Shown: one piece after another, positions 11,225-22,690 of the stretch | How positions within the stretch are numbered: the stretch's first letter is position 1 | Layout: each line of letters opens with the position of its first letter | Assembly (NCBI GenBank): GCA_043228905.1 | Contig: JBHGNT010000013.1 | Coordinates: 13,516,001 to 13,580,000 of the forward strand | Length of the DNA stretch: 64,000 nucleotides | Origin: Azolla caroliniana | Taxonomy: Eukaryota; Polypodiophyta | Direction: 5' to 3' | Notes under the pieces: generated by a model | Seen by the model: only the letters and a program-made list of their open reading frames with translations | What the model was told of the DNA's origin: nothing | The model's database searches: none | Translations under genes and position numbers: made by a program

Positions 11225-11653
11225 TGTTGAGAGACAAGCTCAACATCGGCCGGATCGGCTGAAGAAGCCGAGGACCAGATCGGTTGGGACCGATCGGTTA
11301 GGCCGAATGCGTAAACCGGTACGCAGACCGGTGCGTAGGTAGGGTCGGATCGGTGCGTAAACCGGGAGGCCGTTAGGAAAGATATTCTATGAGGAATATA
11401 TTTGGGAGTTAGTGTAGGAGCTCTTAATGAGCATTGAAGTACTGTCAGTACTTCGGTCAGTCCTTCTAGGACTTGTATAAAAGTGTTCATTGAACACACA
11501 TATGTAGAGAGTTGTGAATATAGTTCTTGTGTTTTCTCTCTCACTCCCTCTGTCTCTCCCGCGTATACTGCATAAGCTCAAGCTCTCCATTAAACCTGAG
11601 TTTTCTTCCTTCTGTTCGGTCTTCATACTTACTTCCGCACGCTACTTTTTACA
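11225..11653 (+). repeat. CopB 5' LTR (429 bp)
   Basis: Ends TGTTGAG...TTTTTACA; a TATA-like ttgtataaaag lies near 11475. The first 120 bases are rich in cggatcgg-type motifs. The copy at 16524-16954 matches it closely. Confidence 0.95.
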
Positions 11654-11666
11654 TGGTATCAGAGCG
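11654..11666 (+). promoter_or_regulatory. CopB primer-binding site (initiator Met tRNA type)
   Basis: TGGTATCAGAGCG directly follows the LTR, as in CopA. Confidence 0.9.
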
Positions 11667-11725
11667 TGAGGGTTGAGAACCTCTCTGCAGCCGACACAAC
11701 TTGACGAAGAAGAACAAGAAGAACG

Positions 11726-12672
11726 ATGGATAGAGGCATGGCGAGTTCGCTTCCAATAGAGAAGCTCGACAGAACCAACTACGCGTCTTGGTCCTACAAG
11801 ATGCTCTAGTACTTGCTCGGGCACGGCTACTGGAGTTATGTTGAAGGAGCTAATGACGCGGCACCCGAATCGACACACAGAGACTTCCCGTCGTGGGAGC
11901 AATCGGCGAGCAGGGTATTATACTGCTTTGCGTCGTGTGTGGGGGAACAACTATTGAGCTATGTTCAGGATGCAAAGACGCCAAAGGGTGCGTGGGAAAA
12001 TCTGAAGAAGATTTTCACCGCGAGCACCACAGCCAGGAAGCTTCAGCTCCGACAAGAGTTGAGCAACCTACGACAACGCAACTTGTCGGTGGCGGACTAT
12101 ACCTCGAAGATCAAGGATATTTGCGACTCTCTCGCCTCCATAGAGGTGAACATCGAGGAGAGTGAGATGGTCCAGATCTGTCTCGGAGGTTTGGCGTTGA
12201 AGTTTGGAGCGTTCCGAATGGCTGTGTGTACTTGGGAGAATATGCCGTCCTTTTTTGACTTACAGTCAATGCTCCTGGTAGAGGAGAACCATGCGGGTGC
12301 GTCTACAAGCACGCACACCGACAGCAGTACACGGAGGGAGATAGGCCCCGTGGACGTGGAGGACGAGGCGAGTCAGCGCGCAATGGAGGCGGCCGACGAG
12401 ATCAAGGAAGAAGGCATCGAAGTGATGCCGACAGCAACTCCGGACCCTCCGGAAACAGGGGGAGTCGAAGCGATGAGAACCGGCAAGGGAAGGCCATCGC
12501 AGAGTGCTGGTACTGTGGCAAGAAAGGCCACAAGGAAAGTGAGTGCTGGAAGAAGCGCGCCGATTCGGAGAGAACCGGTTCCGGAAACGGCTCTGGACAT
12601 ACCGACAAGGGAAATCGGCAGCGATCGCACTACGTCGAAGACTCCGGGAGAGCCGGAGAAGGGTCTGCCTTC
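11726..12672 (+). pseudogene. CopB gag
   Basis: ATG 11726 begins MDRGMASSLPIEKLDRTN, parallel to CopA gag. A TAG at 11807-11809 lies where CopA has glutamine (CAG to TAG is the simplest change). The UBN2-type core runs to about 12290. A frameshift near 12290-12310 then moves the RG-rich linker and the zinc knuckle CWYCGKKGHKESEC (12504-12545) into the frame of the downstream pol. The alternative frame stays open to 12676 but gives a non-conserved sequence there. Confidence 0.88.
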
Positions 12673-14382
12673 GTGACGAGACACGAAGCAAACTCAATGA
12701 AACGGACCACCCCGAGATCGGACGAGGTGTGGTACGTAGACTCTGGCGCGTCAAACCACATGACGAGCCATAAGGAGTGGTTCTCGTACCTTGAAAAACC
12801 GATACAACCTGAAGTAGTCGCAACTGGAGACGACACTCCGCATCCGATCGCGAATGTCGGAGAAGTTCCCCTTAGCCATGTCGGGCAGAAAGGGAAACTC
12901 ATGAACGTGCTGCACGTTCTGACAATTACGAAGAACTTGGTCTCGGTCGGACAGATCATCAACCAAGGGATGGAGGTTCGGTTTACGCACCTCAGGTGCT
13001 TCATTGAGGAAGAAGGCTGTGTGATTGCGCAAGGGCGCAAAGACGGGAGGATGTTCATCCTCGACTCCACTGACGGCGGCATCGCAATGTTCGCGAAGGG
13101 ACAAAAATCCGAGTCGGACATCGACTTGTGGCACAAGCTGATAGGCCACGTCAACTACCAGCGGCTTCAAGATCTGCAATCGAAACAGGTAGTGTTCGGA
13201 TTGCCCAAATTTAGTGGCCGAAAGGCACAAATTTGTGAAGCCTGCCAGCTCGGGAAGCAACACCGACTTCCTTTCCCCAACGAGCGAAATCGGAGCCGGA
13301 ACAAGCTCGACCTTATACACTCCGATGTATGGGGGCCAGCACAAAATGTTAATCTTGGCGGGAGCCGATATTTCGTCTCCTTCATCGACGACCACACGCG
13401 GCACACGTGGATCTACCTCATTGAGAGGAAGAGCGAATTCTTCGACTGTTTCTGGGACCTCAAAGGGTTCGTGGAAACAGAAACGGGACGAAAGATCAAG
13501 TGCCTGTGGTCGGATGGCGAGAAAGAGTACTTTTCTGGTCAATTCAACGGTTATCTACAACAAATGGGAATTCGGCGCGAATTCAGTTGTAGATACACGC
13601 TGGAGCAGAACGGCGTGGCCGAGAGGAAGAATCGGTCAGTTGTGGAAGCGGCACATGCAATGCTGGAGGAGAAAAGCTTGCCCAAGTTCTACTGGGCCGA
13701 GGCGGTAAGGACCGCGGTATACATCCAGAACCGGATCGGAGACAAAGTGTCGGCGCACGAGCTATATTTCGGAACCAAGCCGAACTTGCGACACTTGAGG
13801 GTGTTCGGTTGCATTGCGTATGTGCATGTACCGAAGGAGAAAAGGAGGAAGCTGGATGCAAAGGCCGAGAAATGCATCTTGGTCGGTTACTCAAATGAGC
13901 AGAAGGGTTATAAGTGCTATAACCCTTGTACCAAACAAGCGCGTGTTAGCCGCGACGTTGTGTTTGACGAGTCCGCGTCCTGGTACCAGCCCCCGACTCC
14001 GAACCCCGACTCCAATCCGAGTTCTGACGATGAGGTCAGCGAGGCCGAGATGCCTCCGGATGATCCCGAAATCGAGACTTGCCAAGAGAGTCCGATTTCA
14101 CTCCGTTTAAGTGGACCGATTGGGCGACTGAGTCGATACGATCAGTCCGATGAAGAGCCGACGAGTAGTGGAGACTCGGCCGTGCATTCCCCGCGCAGGA
14201 AGCCGAGGAGACGGCTTACGCGCAAAGAGAAAGGGAAGAAGAAGGTGTCGGATTCCGGCACGGATAGGAACGAGTCAGACCAACGCGAGTCCGACTCCGA
14301 GGGAACCGGTGACGGGTCTTTAAAGGTGAAGTCCGCGTCGAACGAGAACGCCTCAACATCGGCTAATGTGAGATTACGCTGA
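12673..14382 (+). pseudogene. CopB protease and integrase (long open frame)
   Basis: A 569-codon open stretch holds the protease motif WYVDSGASNHMTS (near 12733). It continues with the integrase zinc domain LWHKLIGHVNY...CEACQLGKQH, HSDVWGPAQ (D1), LWSDGEKEYFS (D2) and NGVAERKN (E), then an acidic Ser-rich linker. No active-site residue is visibly lost. It ends at TGA 14380-14382, probably from CGA. As a copia integrase it would insert cDNA with 5-bp duplications, as seen at the borders. Confidence 0.9.
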
Positions 14383-15453
14383 TCTGCCCGCCAGAAGAAC
14401 CCTGTTTTGCGGTTCGGATACAACGAGTACATGGCGCATCATTATGCGTACATGACCTGTATAACGGAAGTGCGTGAGCCGGAGAGTTACGCAGAAGCGG
14501 CGAAGGACGCGAATTGGCACGCTGCGATAGAGGAAGAGATGCACGTATTGGCGGGGAACGAGACCTGGGACCTGGTTGACGCACCGAAGGGTGTGAAGCC
14601 GATCGGGTGTAGGTGGGTGTACAAAGTCAAGTACAACACCGATGGCTCGGTCAACCGGTACAAGGCTCGGCTAGTGGCAAAGGGCTACGCATAGAAACAC
14701 AGCATTGACTACGATGAGACGTTTGCACTGGTCGCGAAAATGATGACCGTCTGTGTTTTGCTCGCAGTAGCTGCGGTGAAGGGGTGGCACTTACATCAGA
14801 TGGATGTAAAGAATGCGTTCCTGCAAGGTGACCTTGAGGAACAGGTGTACATGGTACAACCACCCGGATTTCACTCTGGAACGAACTCCTCGGCAGTATG
14901 CCGACTGAAGAAGTCCCTTTACGGACTGAAGCAAGCCCCGCGTGCCGGGAACGCGATGATCACGCAACAACTGCGTCGGATGGGCTTCGTCACGACAAAA
15001 TCGGACTCTTCCCTGTTCATCCGGAAAGGTCGACTCGGACCGGTTAGTATTTTACTATACGTTGATGACTTGGTCATCACCGACGCCGACCTAGGTGAAA
15101 TCGACCGCGTGAAGCTCCAGCTTGCGGCATCGTTCGACATGAAGGATCTGGGGGACCTTCATTACTTCGTCGGGATCGAAGTGATCCGTACCCCCGAAGA
15201 CATATTGATCAGCCAACGTCATTACGTGCTGAGTATGCTCTTCAAATTCGGGATGGCCGACTGTAAGTCCGTCTCGACTCCTTTGGACAGAACTGTCAAG
15301 CTTCGTCCCGATACGGGAAAGGTATGCGAAACGACGAGGTTCCGACAAATTGTCGGAAGCCTCATATACTTTACCATCACCCGACCCGACCTCAGTTATC
15401 TGGTCGGAGTGATCAGTCAGTTCATGGCGCGACCTACCGAGGAGCACCTTTAG
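14383..15453 (+). pseudogene. CopB reverse transcriptase
   Basis: Open frames 14407-14694 and 14740-15453 are in one phase and separated only by TAG 14692-14694, where CopA has glutamine. Motifs are CRWVYKVKYN, HQMDVKNAFLQGDLEEQVYM, LYGLKQAPRAG and the catalytic ILLYVDDLVIT (near 15055). ITRPDLSYLVG with CGA at 15382-15384 preserves the codon that became TGA in CopA. A TAG near 15451-15453 precedes RNase H. Confidence 0.9.
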
Positions 15454-16136
15454 TGTGCGCAACGCATACTTCGGTATGTCAATGGCACTAAGGACCGAGG
15501 ACTGCTATATCGGACCAATGCAGCCGTGCAGTTAGTCGGCTACACCGATGCTGATTGGGCTGGCAACGCCGCCGATCATCGATCCACGTCCGGATACGCG
15601 TTCTCCCTCAGGAGTGCCGCGATCGCGTGGAGCAGTAAGAAGCAGCCGACAGTTGCGCTGTCAAGCACCGAAGCTGAGTACCGAGGAGCAGCTGTCGCGA
15701 ATGCGAAGCCATATGGTTGAAGCGGCTACTTAAGGACCTGCAAGAGGAGGTGTCAAATCCGACGACGATCTACTGTGACAACCTCAGCAGCATCCAGCTT
15801 GCGAAAAACCCCGTTTTCCATGCACGGACCAAGCACATTGAGGTGCACTACCATTTCGTTCGTGAGCGTGTCCTTTCCGGTGAAGTTGAACTTCAATACG
15901 TTCTGACGGATCGGCAGACTGCCGACATCTTCACCAAGCCTCTTGGTCTGGACAAGTTGCGGCAATTCTCCGGTGCGCTCGGATTGCGTCACCTCGATGT
16001 GCCAAACTTGAGGGGGAGAACAGCCCCGAACGACCAAGACTACGACACCGAGTCGGTTGACTCGGATGTCGAGTTCGACTTCGGATCGGCTGAAGAAGCC
16101 GAGGGCGGACCCGCGGAAAAGTCTGGAAGCGGATAG
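15454..16136 (+). pseudogene. CopB RNase H and C-terminal tail
   Basis: GYTDADWAGNAADHRSTSGY, AWSSKKQPTVALSS and ExEYRGAAV are in the pol frame to about 15705. A small indel there shifts the frame, and KRLLKDL, YCDNLSSIQLAKNP, KHIEVHYHFVRE and TADIFTKPLG follow. An acidic tail of about 45 residues extends past the usual end to 16136. Confidence 0.88.
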
Positions 16137-16523
16137 AAGGGGAGCAGCTGAAGGAGAGAGCCTAAGCCAACCACGCATGGGGAAGATGACGCCATCGAGG
16201 ACGAGAAGACCGAAGACAAGTTGGAGACAACCAACTCGGATGAGAGCGAAAACCGATCGGAGGTAGCCGAGTTGGTTCGGATGTTTGATTTAGATATGCT
16301 GAATCAACCGAGGCCCAAGCGGAAGAAAAGGCAGCAGGAGAAGTGTCAACACCGCAACAGTAGAAGAGTTGATAAGGGCCACATGAGCAGACAAGCCGAC
16401 CGAAAAGGTCGAAGCACGTGGAGTCGAACAGGTCGTGCAGCGCGAGCGAGGCGTGAAGCCAGGAGGAACCGGAGTTGTGAGCCCGAAGATCCCGAAGACC
16501 CTCAAGTTGAGCTTGAGGGGGAG
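16137..16523 (+). promoter_or_regulatory. CopB 3' untranslated region and polypurine tract
   Basis: No conserved protein is seen in this stretch. It ends in the purine run cttgagggggag directly before the 3' LTR. Confidence 0.7.
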
Positions 16524-16954
16524 TGTTGAGAGACAAGCTCAACATCGACCGGATCGGCTGAAGAAGCTGAGGACCGGATCGGTTGGGACCGATCGGTTAG
16601 GCCGAATGCGTAAACCGGTACGCAGATCGGTGCGTAGGTAGGGCCGGATCGGTGCGTAAACCGGGAGGCCGTTAGGAAAGATATTCTATGAGGAATATAT
16701 TTGGGAGTTAGTGTAGGAGCTCTTAATGAGCATTGAAGTACTGTCAGTACTTCGGTCAGTCCTTCTAGGACTTGTATAAAAGTGTTCATTGAACACACAT
16801 ATGTAGAGAGTTGTGAATATAGTTCTTGTGTTTTCTCTCTCTCACTCCCTCTGTCTCTCCCACGTATATTGCATAAGCTCAAGCTCTCCATTAAACTTGA
16901 GTTTTCTTCCTTCTGTTCGGTCTTCATACTTGCTTCCGCACGCTACTTTTTACA
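16524..16954 (+). repeat. CopB 3' LTR (431 bp)
   Basis: Matches 11225-11653 with transition differences only (by eye) and one CT-repeat unit more. It is followed by duplicate gagcc and LINE-A sequence. Confidence 0.95.
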
Positions 16955-16959
16955 GAGCC

Positions 16960-17435
16960 ATATGTAGCATTTATGTTCATCATTTTTTATGATTGACACA
17001 TATTTCTTTATTTCCTTCTCAATCAAACATACCACCTCTCCTTGCCCTCTTCTTTGTCTTGGATTTTTCTTCCACATCAAAGAGCGTACATTATAGTTTC
17101 CTAAACCTTGAATCCTTTGAGTATCATGCTCCCATGTTTCAACAAGAAGTGTGATATCCGAGTCATTGGTGAACTCCTCTATGCCAAATCCCACATTCCA
17201 TGGGTATCCATTGCAATTCTAAAAGCATAGTTGTAAAAGGCGTGGGTTAGTCTCATAGGTCACGTGTCCCTATTTGCCTACATTTCCATCTTTAGGCACA
17301 TCCTTAACCTTATTTTTCAATCTTTCTTCATATGCTTTACGATGAGCATTTTGTTGTGAGATAGTACGATCATCACTCACAAAGAATTGCGTACCTTTGA
17401 GGTATACCCAACTATTTTCGAGTATGATTTGCTGT
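16960..17435 (-). pseudogene. LINE-A ORF1 C-terminus and ORF2 endonuclease N-terminus
   Basis: On the minus strand 17435-17270 gives the end of ORF1 (QFFVSDDRT, then a basic EERLKNKVKDV tail and stop near 17270). From about 17225 the endonuclease start follows with NCNGYPWNVGF and LLVETWEHD (a conserved glutamate of the EN fold), then a basic segment running to the CopB insertion at 16959. The ORF1 and ORF2 order and spacing are those of an L1-like LINE. Confidence 0.8.
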
Positions 17436-17932
17436 TGTCGTGAAGAATTTCGGCCAGAGGCGGAAACAGGGAAACATTGGCTACATCGGCGGGGTGCAGC
17501 GTGTGTACACACCCATGTACATTTAGTGTGAATATCGAGGGCGCCTTTATGGCGCTGAAGAGTAGTCAAGTCGGGGCAGACGATCCCATGTAAGACGAAA
17601 TTTGTCCCACATTGTAACGCATCCCTTTCCTTGTTCTATAAAAGGAAGGGAACACCCTTTGTGAAGGGGTTGCCCATTTTGCCTTAGAGGGTATACCGTT
17701 AGGTTTAGAGTTAGCTTCTTCTTCTTCTTCTTCTCCTTCATGTTCGCTTAGGGCTTGCTTCAGCTCATCTCCCGCGCAAGACCCCGGTCGGCGTGACGAA
17801 GCCGGGAATGTATTCTTCTTTTTATGTATATATATACGTTTGCGTCTGTCTGTGTATATTCGCGTCTTCGTTGGTGTTGGGTGCTTCCCCTTTCCTGCAC
17901 TTCCTGTACTTAAGGGTGTGAGTCGGGTTGGC

Positions 17933-17979
<47 letters not shown>

Positions 17980-19444
17980 AGTGAGTGTGCATGAGTCGGT
18001 GTTAAGCGCTCTCTCTCTCTCTCTCTCTCTATATGCAGATGATGTAGTGCTTTTTGCAAATACTTTAGGAGATGCACAAAAGCTTATGAAGGCATTGGAA
18101 AAATTTTGCATGTATACTAAATTAAGTGTCAATAGCTCTAAAACAAAGATTATGCTTGTGAAGAGCCAAAAAAGAGATAAACCATGCATTATGTACAACA
18201 ATGAGCCACTTGAATGTGTGGAAAGCTTCAAATATCTTGGCCTTGAAGTTCCTTCAAATCATAGATGGAATGAATGTGCTACACGCCGCTTAGAGGTGGG
18301 CAAGCGAGCATACTATGCATTTGAGAACACATGCAATCTTGGAGATATTAAGTGTTGGGTCCTCAAGAAATATCTTTTCGACACTTTGGTGACACCGGTT
18401 CTTCTCTATGGGGTGGAAGTATGGGGCGGTAGCATCCCTAAATCTATGCGGAAAGAGTTTGAAAATGTCCAAAAGCATTTTCTTACCAAGTTTCTACAAG
18501 TTAAGAAACAAACGCCCTACACCCTCCTCCTCCTTGAGACGGGATCGCTTCCCATTGAGATCATGGCCATGGAAAGGGTTGTTGAATACATGCTTAAGGT
18601 TCAGAAAAGTCCCTCACATCGACTTCCTAGAATTGCTTGGGAAGCAAGCAAAAAGATCCAAAAGACGCATAAAAGCAAAATTTTGTGTTCCGGTTGGATG
18701 CAAGATATAGAAAAATGGTTTGGTAGATGGGATGCGAGACACTTGCTTCATGATGCATCATTAGATTCCTCTGTAAATGAGGCATTTTTGCAACGCCAAT
18801 GTATCATGACATGGGACAAATGTGGAGGCTCACGCTTCACACATTATACTACACATGTTGCACCTAACTACAAAACCATATTCTTCGTGGAACGGGGAAA
18901 TCGTACACATCCATACATGTTAGAGCCCATACCATTATCTTCCATTCGAACCATTGCTTCCATGCGAATTAGCTCACATGCATTGCGATGTGAAACAGGG
19001 CGTTGGGGTACAAGTGATGAGAGTGGTCGGTTATGCGCACTTTGCCCTAAACAAGTTCGCGAGTCTGAGTATCACACTTTGATACAATGCTCTGCCTTTG
19101 ATCATATTCGACCATGCTTTACACATCTCTTCGATCGAGCCCAATCTTTGCATGAATTCCTCTCACAACCACAATGTGCACTCTCGATTGCAACATTCAT
19201 TGGTAAAGTTCTTGAACATCGAGAGTCACTACTCACTTTCACACATATCACGTGAAATGTAATATTTTTGGTCTCATAGGTCATATTTGACCTCCGAAGA
19301 CGATAATATAATCTATCTATCTATCTATCTCTCTTCGGTTGCTTCCGGTGTGCGGTGAAGCACGACTTCCTACGCTGCATCACTCTCTAGTCCAAGACCC
19401 TCATGGTCCCGCCTTTCTCCACGCACGCGCGTAACTACGCGACA
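17436..19444 (+). repeat. GypN 5' LTR, interrupted by a LINE fragment
   Basis: Matches the 3' LTR at 28339-29120 except for the LINE insert in a CT microsatellite (18031-19330), a missing segment of about 70 bp near 17780, and loss of about 20 bp near 19350. A long (TG)n run is at about 17937-17976. A TATA-like tataaaagg occurs near 17637. Confidence 0.9.
18031..19330 (+). pseudogene. 5'-truncated LINE-A-family copy: ORF2 C-terminal part
   Basis: The insert begins exactly at the catalytic motif YADDVVLFAN of RT and stays open to TGA 19255 (about 408 residues). It covers the thumb, LYGVEVWGG and a C-terminal zinc-binding-like CALCPKQVRESEYHTLIQC (near 19035-19095). It ends in an (ATCT)n tail (about 19310-19330), a simple-repeat 3' end. 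5' truncation and insertion into a CT microsatellite are typical of target-primed reverse transcription. It is oriented opposite to LINE-A and gives the LINE 3' end missing there. Confidence 0.9.
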
Positions 19445-19448
19445 TATT

Positions 19449-19468
19449 TGGTGAACCCGACGTGAAAG
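19449..19468 (+). promoter_or_regulatory. GypN primer-binding site, not initiator Met type
   Basis: TGGTGAACCCGACGTGAAAG follows the LTR after four bases and is identical to the site at 55617-55636 in GypF. I cannot assign the tRNA. Confidence 0.7.
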
Positions 19469-19792
19469 GCGGCGAGGGAGGATGGAGTCGGAAGACGACG
19501 ACCTTGCGGAGATGGTGGTCGAAGTGGTGTTGGAGTCGGCACAAGTGGTGATGAGGCGAGAAGCAGCGCAACAAGCGGTTGAGCAAGTGGTCGAAAGAGT
19601 CGGTCGTTTCAACGGGAACAAAGTCCAATCTTACTTGGAAGCCTACAACGCGGAAATGGAGGAGCGTGGCGTAGACGAGGCGTTGAGGCTGGAATTCTTT
19701 TGCCGGGTCGTAGCTGTCCGGAGGCATGCGGAAGTAAAGGAGCTCCGTGAGGCTCATAGTTCGTGGGAGGCCTTCAAAGAGGCGCTCCTGAA

Positions 19793-20586
19793 TGACGGGA
19801 ACTCAAGGCTCCTTATGTCCAACACTCGGCCACAACCGAACTGCTTTTCATACGCAGAAAACGGGAAACAAATCAACGACACAGTGGAGAGGAAAAATAA
19901 TAATACACAGGAGGTTTACGTGGAAAACCCCAAACTAGGGGAAAAACCACGGCAGCCCACAGGCTGCAAACTGTCACTATGTGAGAATGTACAACAGTGA
20001 GTTCACTGAGGCAGCGACCTCGTGCTCACAGATCTTCGCCACACGCGGCGGTTACAACAGAGGCAACGACCTCTTTCTCTCTCTCTCTCTCTGTACACTA
20101 TTACGTGCTCTCTCTTCTTCTTGTACCAACAAAGAAAAATGACAACAACAGTTACTAAAAGTTTGCCCTAAGTCATATTTATACTAATATGACTTTTCGG
20201 CTATTTACAAATGTAGCCTCGATGGGCTCTCAGAAACATATTTACGAATATGTCTCTTCATCCGGTTCTCACCGGGTCTGTACCATCCGGCTCTCCGTAG
20301 CTGGGTACTCCTCATCCGGTTCATACCGGGCCTGCACCATCCGGCTCTCCGTAGCCGGGTACTCCTCATCCGGTTCATACCAGGCCTGCACCATCCGGCT
20401 CTCCATAGTCGGGTACTCCTCATCCGGTTCATACCGGGCCTGCACCATCCGGCTCTCCGTAGCCGAGTACTCCTCATCCGGTTCATACCGGGTCTACACC
20501 ATCCGGCTCTCCGTAGCCGAGTCCTCCTCATACGGTTTCGGCACTGTTCTTCTTCCTTCGCATCCGGAGGGACTTGTTTCCCAACA
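19793..20586 (-). repeat. CopC 3' LTR (794 bp) with 54-bp tandem repeats
   Basis: The LTR holds five tandem 54-bp units at about 20262-20531, each built around ccggttcataccggg and catccggctctccgtagc. Both LTRs have the array, so it was present when the element inserted. The end cccaaca is followed by the reverse-complemented polypurine tract aactcccccttcac (20587-20600). Confidence 0.93.
20262..20531. repeat. 54-bp minisatellite, five units, in CopC 3' LTR
   Basis: Units start at 20262, 20316, 20370, 20424 and 20478. The 54-bp length keeps all six frames open, which creates spurious repetitive ORFs on both strands. Confidence 0.9.
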
Positions 20587-20596
20587 AACTCCCCCT

Positions 20597-22669
20597 TCAC
20601 GCCGGCATGGGGTGTCTTACCAGCCCGATCTTCTTCCGGCATGCGTTCAGCTTGTCGGGTGTCAACACTTTGGTCAGCATATCTGACCCGTTCTCGGTCG
20701 TGTGGATCTTCGTCAGTGCGAACTCCTGGTCATCTACTCTTTCTCGGATCCAGTGATACCTCCGCTGGATATGCTTCGTCCAGGAATGGTAGGCCGCATT
20801 GTTAGCAAGGTGGATGGCACTTTGACTGTCGCAATAGAGTCGGTATTCCTCTTGCCGTTTACCGAGCTCTCCGATGAAGTCCTTCATCCATAAAATTTCC
20901 TTGCCGGCTTCCACAGCCGCCACGTACTCCGCCTCCGTGGTTGACAATGCAACTGTCTTCTGCAGCCTCAACTGCCACGAAACAACTCCCCCTGCATATG
21001 TCATTACATACCCGGATGTAGACCGACTGGTATCCACATCAGCTGACATGTCCAAATCGGTGAAACCGTCCAGTTGAAGTTTTCCAGAGCCGAATCGAAG
21101 ACACATATTTGAACTGCCCTTCAAATACCGGAGTATCCATTTGACCGCGTTCCAGTGCTCCTTGCCGGGATTGCTCATAAACCGGCTCACCACTCCGACT
21201 GCGTATCCTATGTCCGGTCGGGTACAAACCATTGCGTACATCAAGCTCCCGACGGCAGAGGCATATGGAATCTTCATCATATCCGCCTTCTCTGCTTTCG
21301 TCTTTGGGCTTTGCTTACCGGACAGCTTGCAGTTTGCCGGAAGTGTCGATCCGACCGGTTTTGCTTCTGACATGTTGAATCGGTGAAGCACCTTTGTCAC
21401 ATACTTCTCCTGTGATAGCCATAATTGCTTCACTAACTGGTCCCGAATGATGTGCATCCCCAACATCTGTCTTGCCGGACCCAAGTCTTTCATTGAGAAG
21501 GTCCGGTTGAGAGCCTTCTTCAGCATCCGTATTTTGACTTGGTCTCGTCCGACGATCAACATGTCATCCACGTACAGGAGGAGTATCAGGAAGTCCCCTC
21601 CTTCAAACTTCTTCACAAACACGCAGTGATCGGCCTGCGTCTTGTGGTACCCTTGATCGGTCATGAAGGAGTCGAACTTCCGGTACCATTGCCAGGGAGC
21701 CTGCTTCAGTCCGTACAGGCTCTTCTTCAACCGGCATACCAGGTGCTCCTTCCCTTTCTCCACAAATCCTTCCGGTTGCTACATGTAGATCTCCTCTTCG
21801 AGGTCGCCGTGAAGGAATGCCGTCTTCACGTCCAGCTGCTCTACCTCGAGGTCCATGCTTGCTGCTATACTTAGCACCGTCTGGATGGAGGTCATCTTTA
21901 CTACCGGGGCAAATATCTCGTCGAAGTCCATGACCTTCTTCTGCTGGAACCCCTTCACCACGATCCTGGCTTTGTATCTCGGGGGGTTGCCGGCATCTCC
22001 CGGTTTCAACTTGTACACCCACTTGTTTCGGAGTGCCCGCTTTCCTTTCGGCAACTCCACCAATTCATACGTATGGTTCTCATGCAGGGAATCCATCTCA
22101 TCCTGCATGGCACTTAACCATTTTCGGCGTTGGGTGTCTTCCTTCGCTTCTTTGAAGCTTTCCGGTTCCCCCTCATCGGTCAGCAGAACATGCTCTGCAT
22201 CCGAAAATCTCCGGGGCACCCTTCTCTCTCTGAGAGGATATCTACGTCTTCGGGCTTCGGTAACCGGCTCCTCCATTTGCTCTTCATCCGAATCCGATTC
22301 GGGGTCTTGGCCGGTTCCGGTCTCAGCTTCCTCTACTTCTTCTTCTGCCGGTTCGGTATCCTCACCGTAACCGGCTGGTTCCTCGAGTGCTAATTGGTCT
22401 CTTGCTGGTTGGGTCTGCTCTTCGTAGAGTCGATCCTTACCAGTCGACTTGGAGTTCATTATCTTCTTCTCCGACTCCCAGTTGGCGAGCGTCTTGTCCT
22501 CCATGAAGATAATATCTCGACTCCGGAATACCTTCTTGTCGACCGGGTCCCACACTCGGTAGCCGAACTCATCGTCACCGTAACCGAGGAATATGCATGG
22601 CCGGGTCTTTGGATCTAGCTTTCCTCTCCGGTCCTTAGCTACATGCACGTACGCGAGACACCCGAACAC
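20597..22669 (-). pseudogene. CopC integrase end, reverse transcriptase and RNase H
   Basis: From 22669 leftwards: integrase tail (FLGYGDDEFGYRVWDP), an acidic linker, RT (LRNKWVYKLKPG, QLDVKTAFLHGDLEEEIYM, LYGLKQAPWQWYRKF, LLYVDDMLIVGR near 21560) and RNase H (YVAAVEAGKEILWMKDF, YCDSQSAIHLANN). The frame is cut by TAG at 21779-21781, where CopD has CAG (46409-46411). The last frame stays open to 20597. Catalytic YVDD is intact. Confidence 0.92.
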
Positions 22670-22690
22670 CTTCAGATGCCGGTAGGATAC

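Larger units (their letters stand above)
11225..16954 (+). mobile_element. CopB: full-length Ty1/copia element, inactive
   Basis: LTRs at 11225-11653 and 16524-16954 share TGTTGAGAGACAAGC starts and TTTTTACA ends. The perfect duplication gagcc (11220-11224 and 16955-16959) flanks it inside LINE-A. Internal order is gag, PR, IN, RT, RNase H. It is a relative of CopA at the protein level but with distinct LTRs. The two LTRs differ at about nine sites by eye, all transitions, plus a CT-repeat length change. At least four in-frame stops and two frameshifts inactivate it. Confidence 0.95.

Noticed and set aside
17566-18231. 221-codon minus-strand ORF rich in Thr-His
   Set aside because: It translates a (TG)n microsatellite and LTR sequence, partly antisense to the LINE.
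20262-20531. CRISPR-like array
   Set aside because: The units are contiguous tandem copies without variable spacers, in an LTR of a eukaryotic element.
20205-20690. Repetitive proteins on both strands (also at 25056-25748)
   Set aside because: They are translations of the 54-bp LTR minisatellite, open in several frames because the unit is a multiple of three.
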